Notes under the pieces: model-generated
The model's input: only the letters and a program-made list of their open reading frames with translations
The model's database searches: none
Told to the model about the DNA's origin: nothing
From: Actinomycetota bacterium
GTDB lineage: Bacteria; Actinomycetota; Thermoleophilia; Gaiellales; Gaiellaceae
Length of the DNA stretch: 6,144 nt
Assembly (NCBI GenBank): GCA_019234175.1
Contig: JAFALP010000280.1
Span: forward strand, 1-6,144
Direction: 5' to 3'
Part shown: positions 1 to 5,473 of the stretch, piece by piece
Numbering within the stretch: position 1 is the stretch's first letter
Layout of the letters: each line of letters starts with the position of its first letter
Translations under genes and position numbers: made by a program

Positions 1-1096
1 AGTCGACGACCACCTCCACCAGCCGCCGGCGGTGCACGAGCAGCGAGGCGATGAAGCTCGGCGCACGGTCGGGAGCGGGCGCCTTGTTCACGTCCGCGAG
101 GTAGCTGCCGAACTGCAGCAGGAACGCAAACGTGATGAGCACTCCGATGAGCGTGATACGCGTGTCGTCGAGCACCTTGTACGCGAGGCTCGTCAAGCCG
201 AGCGCCGCCGACACGACGGTCAGGAGCACGACCGCACGCTTGTCGGAGAGTCCCTCGTACACGAGCCGGTGCGAGGTGTGGTCGCGGCCGCCCTGCGTCA
301 CCGGCCGCCCTTCGAGCAGGCGCACGATGGTGACGAGCGACGTGTCGAGGATCGGCACGGCGAGCACGAGCAGCGGCAGGAGCAGCGTCGCGACCGTCGA
401 TCCGGCGACCGTCCACGCGGACGCGAGGCCGAGCGACCCGAGGGCAAAGCCGAGCACCTGGCTGCCGCTGTCGCCCATGAACACCGACGCCGGTCCGCGC
501 AGTCGCAGGTTGTACGGCAGGAAGCCGAGGCACGCGAAGCAGATCGCGAGCGCGAGCAGCGCGATCATGTGGTCCGGGTGGATCGTGAACGAGTCGATGG
601 CGAAGAACGCGCAGCCGACGGTCGCGAGCGACGCCGCCAGCCCGTCCATGTTGTCGAGCAGGTTGAACGCATTCGTCATGCCGAGCAGCCAGAAGACGGC
701 GAGCGCAGTGGCGGCGACGCCGTTCGAGATGATGTGCACGCGGTCGCCGGACCAGATGACGAGCGCCGCGGCACCGCCCTGGGCGGCGAGCTTCGCGAGC
801 GGCGGCAGCCGGTACACGTCGTCCACGAGGCCGGCGAGGAAGAGGATCGCGCACCCGCCGAGGATGCCGCCGAGCTCGCGGCTCGCCGGGATGACGCCGG
901 CCGCGGCGGCGATGCCGGCGGCGGCGAGGATGCCCGCGAGGATGCCGCTGCCGCCGAGGAGTGGCGTCGACTTCGTGTGCCAGCGGTCGGATCGCGGCGC
1001 GGCGACGACGTGTCGCGCCGCCGGCGTCAGGCGCAGGAGCCAGATGGTGAGGAGGCTCGTGGGGAGCGCGACGAGTGCGGCGGCGGCGACGGTCAC
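1..1096 (-). CDS. MraY/WecA-family undecaprenyl-phosphate sugar-1-phosphate transferase (partial, C-terminus off the left edge)
   Basis: Polytopic membrane enzyme that would transfer a sugar-1-phosphate, probably an N-acetylhexosamine, from a UDP-sugar to undecaprenyl phosphate, the first membrane step of surface glycan synthesis. The 365 visible residues show the family signatures in order: an Asp pair in LVDDVY (D92-D93), NAFNLLDNMDGL (142-153), FMGDSGS (206-212) and RDHTSHRLV (His273 and His276), with hydrophobic segments between them. Two more membrane helices follow (about residues 285-335). The chain then continues as a basic stretch (VHRRRLVEVVVD) at the edge, beyond where many relatives stop. 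The GTG start at 1096 is preceded by AGGCAGG at a good distance and by an in-frame TAG at 1127-1129, so no longer start is possible. Family assignment is secure. The exact sugar, and whether the role is WecA-, TagO- or MraY-like, is not; the NMDGL form and surface-polysaccharide neighbours favour a glycan initiator over the cell-wall MraY. Confidence 0.92.
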   Translation of the reverse strand, partial: MTVAAAALVALPTSLLTIWLLRLTPAARHVVAAPRSDRWHTKSTPLLGGSGILAGILAAAGIAAAAGVIPASRELGGILGGCAILFLAGLVDDVYRLPPLAKLAAQGGAAALVIWSGDRVHIISNGVAATALAVFWLLGMTNAFNLLDNMDGLAASLATVGCAFFAIDSFTIHPDHMIALLALAICFACLGFLPYNLRLRGPASVFMGDSGSQVLGFALGSLGLASAWTVAGSTVATLLLPLLVLAVPILDTSLVTIVRLLEGRPVTQGGRDHTSHRLVYEGLSDKRAVVLLTVVSAALGLTSLAYKVLDDTRITLIGVLITFAFLLQFGSYLADVNKAPAPDRAPSFIASLLVHRRRLVEVVVD

Positions 1097-1192
1097 GGAG
1101 CAACCTGCCTGGCCACGTGCCTGAGCCTAGTCATGGGCTGTTAAGCGGGTGTATGGGCACTCCCGTCCGCTAGTTTGGCCGCCGGACCAGAC
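1097..1192. promoter_or_regulatory. Divergent intergenic region with candidate -10 elements
   Basis: This gap separates two divergent starts and must hold, or lie close to, both promoters. On the minus strand, TAGGCT (positions 1129 to 1124) fits a TANNNT -10 and would start transcription near 1117, leaving about 21 leader bases that include the AGGCAGG ribosome-binding site. On the plus strand, TAGTTT (1171-1176) fits TANNNT and would start transcription near 1183, leaving a leader of about ten bases before ATG 1193. No convincing TTGACA-like -35 is seen at the right spacing for either. These are pattern matches only. Confidence 0.3.
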
Positions 1193-2119
1193 ATGGAAAC
1201 AAGCCTCCTCGAGCTGCTCCGCTGCCCCCTCTGCCACGCGCGGATCGACGCCGAGGACGGGTCGCTTTCGTGCTCCGGCTGCGGCCGCGGGTTCGGGGTC
1301 GAGCACGGGATCCCGCTCATGCTCCACGAGGACCTTCCCGGCGCGCGCGAGAAGCTGGGCGAGACCGGCGGCTGGGTGGAGAAGGCGCAGGCGGAGGGCT
1401 GGTACGAGCCGAACGACGAGGTGGACGCGGTCCTCCCGTTCGTCAACCGCGCGCTTGGCTGGAACGACCTCGGCTGGCTCGCGAACGGGCACTCGTTCCA
1501 GGTTCTGCTCGACCGGTACGTCGGCGAGCAGCGCGGCATGCGCGTGCTCGAGGTCGGCGCGGCGAAGGCATGGGCGGCGCCGTACTGGCTCGAGCGCGAC
1601 TGCGAGTTCGTCGCCACCGACATCCTCGTCGACGACAAGATCGGCCTCGGCCGCGGCGCCTTCTACGGCGACTTCGGCCGCGTGCAGGCCGACGGCGAGC
1701 ATCTTCCCTTCCCGGACGCGAGCTTCGACGTCGTCTACTGCCTCGCCACGCTCCACCACGCACTCGACCTGCGGCAGATGGTCCGGGAGATGAGCCGCGT
1801 TGCTCGCTCGGGTGCAATCGTCGCCGGCCTGAACGAGGGGACTCGCGGCGTCGGGCGAAGTCCGGAGAATCCCGACCAGGCGGCGGAGAAGGAGGTCGGC
1901 ATCAACGAGCACGTGCACACGGTCTGGGCGTACTTCGACGCGTTCACGCGCGCCGGCCTGCGCGTACGCCGGCTCGAGCGACCCGACGGCTGGGCGCCGT
2001 CGCCATACGGGCGCATGCTCTCGAAGATCCCGAAGATCGGGCTCTCGCTCGGGACGATGGTGCACCTGAGCGCGGTGCACTACTGCGGCGTCTCCATCTA
2101 CGCGAGGAAGCCCGCGTGA
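1193..2119 (+). CDS. SAM-dependent class I methyltransferase with N-terminal Trm112-like zinc ribbon
   Basis: Predicted soluble methyltransferase of 308 residues. The N-terminus is a small zinc ribbon with two Cys pairs (CPLC, C11/C14; CSGC, C27/C30), followed by GIPLML as in Trm112/UPF0434-type ribbons. The Rossmann methyltransferase domain spans about 110-215: motif I MRVLEVGAAKAW (116-127), the acidic ribose-binding position in ATD (D143), LPFPDASFDVVYCLATLHH around 171-189, then VREMSRVARSGAIVAGL, typical of the Methyltransf_11 family. Motif I lacks the usual second glycine run. No membrane segment or signal peptide is seen. ATG 1193 is preferred over TTG 1175 because the Cys ribbon begins just after it and a candidate -10 overlaps the TTG. 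Its stop overlaps the permease start by four bases, so the two are probably co-translated. By context it may methylate a glycan or a lipid-linked intermediate; the substrate cannot be read from sequence. Confidence 0.88.
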   Translation: METSLLELLRCPLCHARIDAEDGSLSCSGCGRGFGVEHGIPLMLHEDLPGAREKLGETGGWVEKAQAEGWYEPNDEVDAVLPFVNRALGWNDLGWLANGHSFQVLLDRYVGEQRGMRVLEVGAAKAWAAPYWLERDCEFVATDILVDDKIGLGRGAFYGDFGRVQADGEHLPFPDASFDVVYCLATLHHALDLRQMVREMSRVARSGAIVAGLNEGTRGVGRSPENPDQAAEKEVGINEHVHTVWAYFDAFTRAGLRVRRLERPDGWAPSPYGRMLSKIPKIGLSLGTMVHLSAVHYCGVSIYARKPA

Positions 2120-2913
2120 GCGTCTACGCCGATCTCGTCCGCTACCGCGAGCTGTTCGCGAATCTCTTCCGCCGCGACCTGCAGGCGAAGTATCGAGGGT
2201 CTGCGCTCGGCGTGCTCTGGACGATCGTGAATCCGATCATGCTCATGGGCGTCTACCTGCTCGTGTTCAGCGTCGTGCTGCACTCGGGGTTCGCGAAGCT
2301 GCCGCACTACCCGCTGTTCCTTCTCTCGGGGCTCGCCATCTGGACCTTCTTCGCGGCGGCCCTGCAGTCGGCGACTCGTTCGATGCTCGACAACGCGAAC
2401 CTCATCCGCAAGATCCGCTTCCCTCGTCAGCTCGTTCCGCTATCCGTCGTCGGCGCACATCTCGTCAGCTTCGCGGTGATGCTCGTCCTGCTCCTCGTGG
2501 TCAACGCGATCGCGCTCCCGCGGGCCCGTGCGACCGAACTGCTGGCCGTGCCTCTCGCTGTTCTCGTGCTCGGCCTCGTGTCGGGCCTCGCGCTCACGCT
2601 CGCGTCGCTCAACGTGCTCTTCCGCGATATCGAGTTCATCGTCGCGGCGCTGCTCGTCCCGTGGTTCTTCCTGACTCCGGTGATCTACCCGCTCACGTCG
2701 GGAACGATCGCCGCCCACAAGCACATCGTCGCTGCCATCCATTGGGTGAATCCGCTCTCTCCGGCCGTGCAGGCGATCCGCGCGCCGCTCTTCTTCGGGC
2801 AGATGCCGTTCTGGGGCGACGCGCTCTATCTCGTCGTCGCGAGCGCGATCGCGCTCGCTCTCGGCGCGTACGTGTTCACGCGCGTCGACGACCAGATCGC
2901 GATCGAAGTCTGA
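2116..2913 (+). CDS. ABC-2 type polysaccharide export permease (Wzm/TagG family)
   Basis: Inner-membrane subunit, 265 residues, of an ABC exporter for lipid-linked polysaccharide or teichoic-acid-like polymer. A cytosolic amphipathic N-terminus (RYRELFANLFRRDLQAKYRG) leads into the family hallmark GSALGVLWTIVNPI (28-41). About six hydrophobic segments follow (roughly 31-55, 66-83, 106-134, 142-165, 173-193 and 236-254). The motifs NLIRKIRFPRQLVPL (95-109), LNVLFRDIEF (165-174) and WVNPLSPAVQAIRAPLF (210-226) are also typical of this family. Length matches the usual 260-280 residues. The GTG start overlaps the methyltransferase TGA as GTGA and is preceded by GAGGAAG at 2104-2110, a good ribosome-binding site. 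The matching ATPase is not next door; the best candidate begins at 5470. The last 38 bases overlap the convergent minus-strand gene. The open frame extends back to 1270, but that part is a shadow of the methyltransferase. Confidence 0.93.
   Translation: MSVYADLVRYRELFANLFRRDLQAKYRGSALGVLWTIVNPIMLMGVYLLVFSVVLHSGFAKLPHYPLFLLSGLAIWTFFAAALQSATRSMLDNANLIRKIRFPRQLVPLSVVGAHLVSFAVMLVLLLVVNAIALPRARATELLAVPLAVLVLGLVSGLALTLASLNVLFRDIEFIVAALLVPWFFLTPVIYPLTSGTIAAHKHIVAAIHWVNPLSPAVQAIRAPLFFGQMPFWGDALYLVVASAIALALGAYVFTRVDDQIAIEV
2839..2858 (-). terminator. 20-bp perfect palindrome just past the Ig-like gene's stop; possible terminator hairpin
   Basis: Positions 2839-2858 form a perfect 20-base inverted repeat centred on GATC, able to fold as an 8-bp GC-rich stem with a 4-base loop. 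Read on the minus strand it begins 17 bases after the stop codon of the Ig-like gene. No U-tract follows. It also lies inside the permease coding sequence (Ala/Ser/Ile/Leu codons), so codon bias alone could explain it. Confidence 0.3.
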
Positions 2914-3589
2914 TCACCATCCGGCCGTCGAACATCCATGGCTCGTCGCCCGTGGGGCGATAGGCCGGTAACCCGGCGATCTCGTCGTTCGGCTCCAGCG
3001 GCGGGAGGAGCGACGGCCCCACGAGCGGATGCGGGAAGCGCGGGTGCCGCCCGCCCTCGGGCGCATACGGCTTCAGCTCGGGGAGCTTCGCGCCGACGAC
3101 GGCGCCGCCCACGGCCTCGTAGCCCTCGGCGTGCAGCGCGTCGGCGCGCTCCTGCCAGTCGGCGGCGAGCTCGGCGTCGCCTGTGAACGCCACCGCGTTC
3201 GATGCGTCGCGCGGCGCGACCTCGACCTCGCGCTCGAGCGCGTCGTTGCCGAGCTCGCTCAGCCAGAAGCGGTTCTCCTCCACGAGGTCGACCGCGAACC
3301 GATAGCGGCCGGGCGGGATCGGTCCGCGCAGCGCGAACGTCTGCTCGAGCGTCTCGCCCGGCGCGACGGCACGCTCGAGCGGCGTCCGGATCCCGTCCCA
3401 CACGATGGCGTTGCCGCGCTCGTCGAGCCAGTGGTACGCGAGGAAGATGCCGTCGGCAGGACCGCGCGAGCGCCACGGCGCCGTTCCCTCGTTCGCGAGC
3501 TCGACGGTCGCGAGCTGCCGCGCTCCGGCCTCGACCGGCGCGAGCTCGAGTGCGTGCCACCGCACCACCAGCGGGCCTGACCGAGGCAC
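2876..3589 (-). CDS. Uncharacterised protein with N-terminal Ig-like beta-sandwich domain
   Basis: Uncharacterised 237-residue protein; the reading frame has strong G/C third-position bias. Residues about 18-125 look like an immunoglobulin-type beta-sandwich: alternating strands with ELANEGTAPWRSRG (30-43), IFLAYHWLDERGNAIVWDG (48-66), RTPLERAVAPGETL (68-81) and PPGRYRFAVDLVEENRFWL (92-110). This pattern, with W/H-W-L-D, an RTPL turn and PG-Y-F-VDLV, occurs as accessory domains of actinobacterial glycan enzymes, from memory. The C-terminal half (130-237) is rich in Pro and Gly, ending with PWMFDGRMVIRL and a basic tail. No signal peptide or membrane helix, so probably cytoplasmic. GTG 3589 is chosen because a TANNNT -10 lies exactly six bases upstream, fitting a leaderless mRNA; nearby GTG codons at residues 8 and 9 are alternatives. 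A glycan-binding role alongside the exporter is possible but unproven. Confidence 0.75.
   Translation of the reverse strand: MPRSGPLVVRWHALELAPVEAGARQLATVELANEGTAPWRSRGPADGIFLAYHWLDERGNAIVWDGIRTPLERAVAPGETLEQTFALRGPIPPGRYRFAVDLVEENRFWLSELGNDALEREVEVAPRDASNAVAFTGDAELAADWQERADALHAEGYEAVGGAVVGAKLPELKPYAPEGGRHPRFPHPLVGPSLLPPLEPNDEIAGLPAYRPTGDEPWMFDGRMVIRLRSRSGRRRA
2946..2977 (+). terminator. Tandem GC-rich hairpins downstream of the permease; possible terminator
   Basis: Two adjacent inverted repeats begin 33 bases after the permease stop: TCGCCC/GGGCGA (2946-2951 with 2955-2960, 3-base loop) and GCCGG/CCGGC (2964-2968 with 2973-2977, 4-base loop). Neither is followed by a T-run, so this would be a non-canonical or Rho-assisted terminator for the methyltransferase-permease transcript. 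Both lie within the coding sequence of the opposing Ig-like gene, which could be their only cause. Confidence 0.27.
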
Positions 3590-3609
3590 CGGGCTACTGT
3601 AGATGCATG
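3587..3609. promoter_or_regulatory. Bidirectional promoter with overlapping -10 elements and two leaderless starts
   Basis: The inverted repeat CTACTGTAG (3594-3602) provides TACTGT on the plus strand (3595-3600) and TACAGT on the minus strand (3601 to 3596). Both match the TANNNT -10 consensus. Six bases separate each hexamer from a start codon: ATG 3607 of hemE on one side and GTG 3589 of the Ig-like gene on the other. The predicted start sites are therefore the first bases of the two start codons, 18 bases apart. Neither gene has a Shine-Dalgarno sequence, consistent with leaderless translation. No clear -35 is seen on either strand. Confidence 0.6.
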
Positions 3610-4617
3610 GCCGACCCCCTTCTCGTGCGCGTCGCGCGACGCGAGCCTGCGGAGCGGACGCCCGTGTGGTTCATGCGCCAGGCCGGCCGCTCGCTTCCCG
3701 AGTACCGCGCGCTGCGCGAGCGCCACCCGTTCTTCGAGCTGGCAGGGACGCCGGAGCTCTGCGCGGAGGTGACGCTGCAGCCGGTCCGCCGGCATCACGT
3801 CGACGCCGCCGTCCTCTTCGCGGACATCATGACGCCGGTCGTCGGCATGGGCATCGACGTGAGGCTCGTGGAGGGAGTCGGGCCGGTGATCGACCATCCC
3901 ATCGCGAGACGCGCCGACGTCGAGCGGCTTTCCGTCACGGAGCCGGACGAGAACGTCCTCGCCGCGATCCGCATCGTGCGCGCCGAGCTCGCGCCCGACC
4001 GTGCGCTCGTCGGATTCTGTGGCGGGCCGTTCACCGTCGCCGGCTATCTCGTCGAGGGAAAGCCGAGCCGCGACTTCGCGCGCACGAAGGCGTTGATGTA
4101 TCGCGAAGCGGATACGTGGCACGCGCTGATGGAGAAGCTCGCCGACCAGTTCTCCCGCTACGTCGCCGCGCAGGTCGCAGCCGGCGCCGACGTGGTCCAG
4201 CTCTTCGACTCCTGGGTCGGTGCGCTCTCGCCGGCCGACTACACCGAGTACGTCGAGCCGTACTCCGCACGCATCCTCGCCGCCGTCGACGTGCCCACCA
4301 TCCACTTCGGCACCGGCGCGACGGAGGAGCTCGTCGAGCAGCTGGCGCGCGCCGGCGGCGACGTCATCGGCGTGGACTGGCGGCTCCCGCTCGCGGCGGT
4401 CCCCGAGGACCGAGCGGTGCAGGGGAACCTCGACCCGGCCGTGCTGCTCGGGCCGTGGGACCACGTCGAGGCGGCGGCGCTCGACGTCCTCGCGCAGGGA
4501 GCCGCGCGCTCGCACGTGTTCAACCTCGGGCACGGCGTGCTTCCCCAGACGGACCCCGACGTCCTGACGCGGCTCGCCGCGCTCGTCCGGGATCGAACGG
4601 CGGTCGTGCGTGCCTGA
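3607..4617 (+). CDS. hemE: Uroporphyrinogen decarboxylase
   Basis: Cytosolic heme-pathway enzyme that removes the four acetate carboxyls of uroporphyrinogen III to give coproporphyrinogen III. At 336 residues it has the normal family length. Clear signatures: PVWFMRQAGRSLPEYR (RQAGR at 24-28), LFADIMTP with Asp73, GFCGGPFTVAGYLVEG with Tyr147, FDSWVGALSP with Ser202, HFGTG, GVDWR, QGNLDP and FNLGHGVLP with His309. By alignment from memory, R24, R28, D73, Y147, S202 and H309 correspond to human Arg37, Arg41, Asp86, Tyr164, Ser219 and His339, so the active site looks intact. ATG 3607 has no ribosome-binding site but sits exactly at the start predicted from TACTGT, suggesting a leaderless mRNA. 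The open frame extends further upstream only as a shadow of the opposing gene. Its stop overlaps hemH by eight bases, so it heads a coupled hemE-hemH-ATPase operon. Confidence 0.97.
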   Translation: MADPLLVRVARREPAERTPVWFMRQAGRSLPEYRALRERHPFFELAGTPELCAEVTLQPVRRHHVDAAVLFADIMTPVVGMGIDVRLVEGVGPVIDHPIARRADVERLSVTEPDENVLAAIRIVRAELAPDRALVGFCGGPFTVAGYLVEGKPSRDFARTKALMYREADTWHALMEKLADQFSRYVAAQVAAGADVVQLFDSWVGALSPADYTEYVEPYSARILAAVDVPTIHFGTGATEELVEQLARAGGDVIGVDWRLPLAAVPEDRAVQGNLDPAVLLGPWDHVEAAALDVLAQGAARSHVFNLGHGVLPQTDPDVLTRLAALVRDRTAVVRA

Positions 4618-5473
4618 CGCCGTCGTGCTGATGGCATACGGGTCGCCGGAGCGGCTGGCAGACGTTCCCGCCTACTACGCCGACATCCGCGGCGGCCGCC
4701 CTGTCGCGCCGGAGAATCTCGAGGATCTCGTCGACCGCTACCGCCGGCTCGGGATCGAGGAGTCGTCGCCGCTGAACGCGATCACCGAGGAGACGCGCGC
4801 GGCGCTGGAGCGCGAGCTCGGGCTGCCCGTGTACACCGGCATGAAGCATTGGACGCCGCGCATCGCCGATGCCGCCGGTGCCGCGCGCGAGGCCGGCGCC
4901 GACCGGATCGTCGGGCTCGTGCTCGCGCCGCATTACTCGGCGCTCTCCATCAAGGGCTATCGCGACCAGCTCGAGCGGGCCGCCGACGAGGTCGAGCTCG
5001 ACTTCGTCGACAGCTGGCACCTCGAGCCGGGGCTCGTCGACCTCCTCGCCGATCGCGTCCGAGGCACGGACGCGCACGTCGTCTTCACCGCGCACTCGCT
5101 CCCGGCCCGCATCCTCGACATGGGCGACCCGTACAAGGAGCAGCTGCTCGAGACCTCCCGGGCCGTCGCAGACGCGGCAGGCGTCGGCGACTGGTCCTTC
5201 TCCTTCCAGAGCGAGTCGCCGACGGGCGAGCCGTGGCTCGGGCCCGACATCCTCGACCACCTGCAGGCGCTGCACGACCAGGGCGTCGAGCACGTGCTCG
5301 TCTGTCCCGTCGGGTTCGTGTCCGATCATCTGGAGATTCGCTGGGATCTCGACGTGGAGGCGCGGGAGAAGGCGGCCGAGCTCGGCATGCGGCTGGAGCG
5401 CATCGACATGCCGAACGCCGACCCGGCGTTCGTGCGCACGCTTGCGGCCATCGTGCGGAGGGAGCTGCAGTGA
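4610..5473 (+). CDS. hemH: Ferrochelatase, coproporphyrin III (CpfC) type
   Basis: Inserts ferrous iron into a porphyrin; in Gram-positive and actinobacterial relatives the substrate is coproporphyrin III, giving coproheme. The 287 residues align by eye almost end to end with Bacillus subtilis HemH: VLMAYGSP (6-13), YYADIRGGR (22-30), SPLNAIT (53-59), GMKHWTP (77-83), VLAPHYS (104-110), HSLP (162-165), GDPYKEQLLE, QSESPTGEPWLGPD (200-213), CPVGFVSDHLEIRWDLD (232-248) and MPNADP. Tyr10, His162 and Glu242 match the Bacillus proximal Tyr13 and catalytic His183 and Glu264. There is no C-terminal Cys cluster, so no [2Fe-2S] centre. It is slightly short for the family. GTG 4610 overlaps the hemE stop by eight bases; ATG 4631 would cut off the first beta-strand, so GTG is preferred. 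Its own stop overlaps the next start. The expected partners cgoX/hemY and chdC/hemQ are not in the window. Confidence 0.96.
   Translation: MPDAVVLMAYGSPERLADVPAYYADIRGGRPVAPENLEDLVDRYRRLGIEESSPLNAITEETRAALERELGLPVYTGMKHWTPRIADAAGAAREAGADRIVGLVLAPHYSALSIKGYRDQLERAADEVELDFVDSWHLEPGLVDLLADRVRGTDAHVVFTAHSLPARILDMGDPYKEQLLETSRAVADAAGVGDWSFSFQSESPTGEPWLGPDILDHLQALHDQGVEHVLVCPVGFVSDHLEIRWDLDVEAREKAAELGMRLERIDMPNADPAFVRTLAAIVRRELQ

Noticed and set aside
32..1144. Long plus-strand open frames (32-1144 and 132-1124) opposite the sugar-phosphate transferase
   Set aside because: Translations are low-complexity, Arg/Glu/His- or Ser/Arg-rich with no recognisable motif. The minus strand carries all MraY/WecA signatures, so these are antisense shadows in GC-rich DNA.
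1151..1170. Short inverted repeat GGG-CACT-CCC in the divergent gap as an operator
   Set aside because: Only a 3-base arm on each side, well within chance for GC-rich DNA, and no flanking symmetry supports a repressor site.
1127..2080. 317-codon minus-strand open frame opposite the methyltransferase
   Set aside because: Rich in Arg, Val, Asp and Glu repeats with no domain pattern; the plus strand shows an intact methyltransferase in the correct codon bias.
1270..2115. Possible long N-terminal extension of the export permease
   Set aside because: The frame is open only because stops are rare here; the extension is Arg-rich shadow of the methyltransferase. The GTG at 2116 has a good ribosome-binding site and gives a normal family length.
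2895..2904. GATCGCGATC palindrome near the permease stop
   Set aside because: Ten bases only, explained by Gln-Ile-Ala-Ile codons; no extension of the symmetry on either side.
2826..3560. Alternative minus-strand frame of 244 codons in the Ig-like region
   Set aside because: Almost entirely Arg/Ala/Gly, as expected for an off-frame reading. The 2876-3589 frame gives a balanced protein with beta-sandwich patterning and correct third-position bias.
3202..3606. Possible N-terminal extension of HemE
   Set aside because: The added residues are Arg/Ala/Ser shadow sequence of the opposing gene; the family N-terminus begins at ATG 3607, which also fits the leaderless promoter.
3259..4533. 424-codon minus-strand open frame across hemE and the 5' part of the Ig-like gene
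   Set aside because: It crosses an unmistakable hemE and is compositionally a shadow (His/Arg/Asp-rich). Length alone is not evidence at this GC content.
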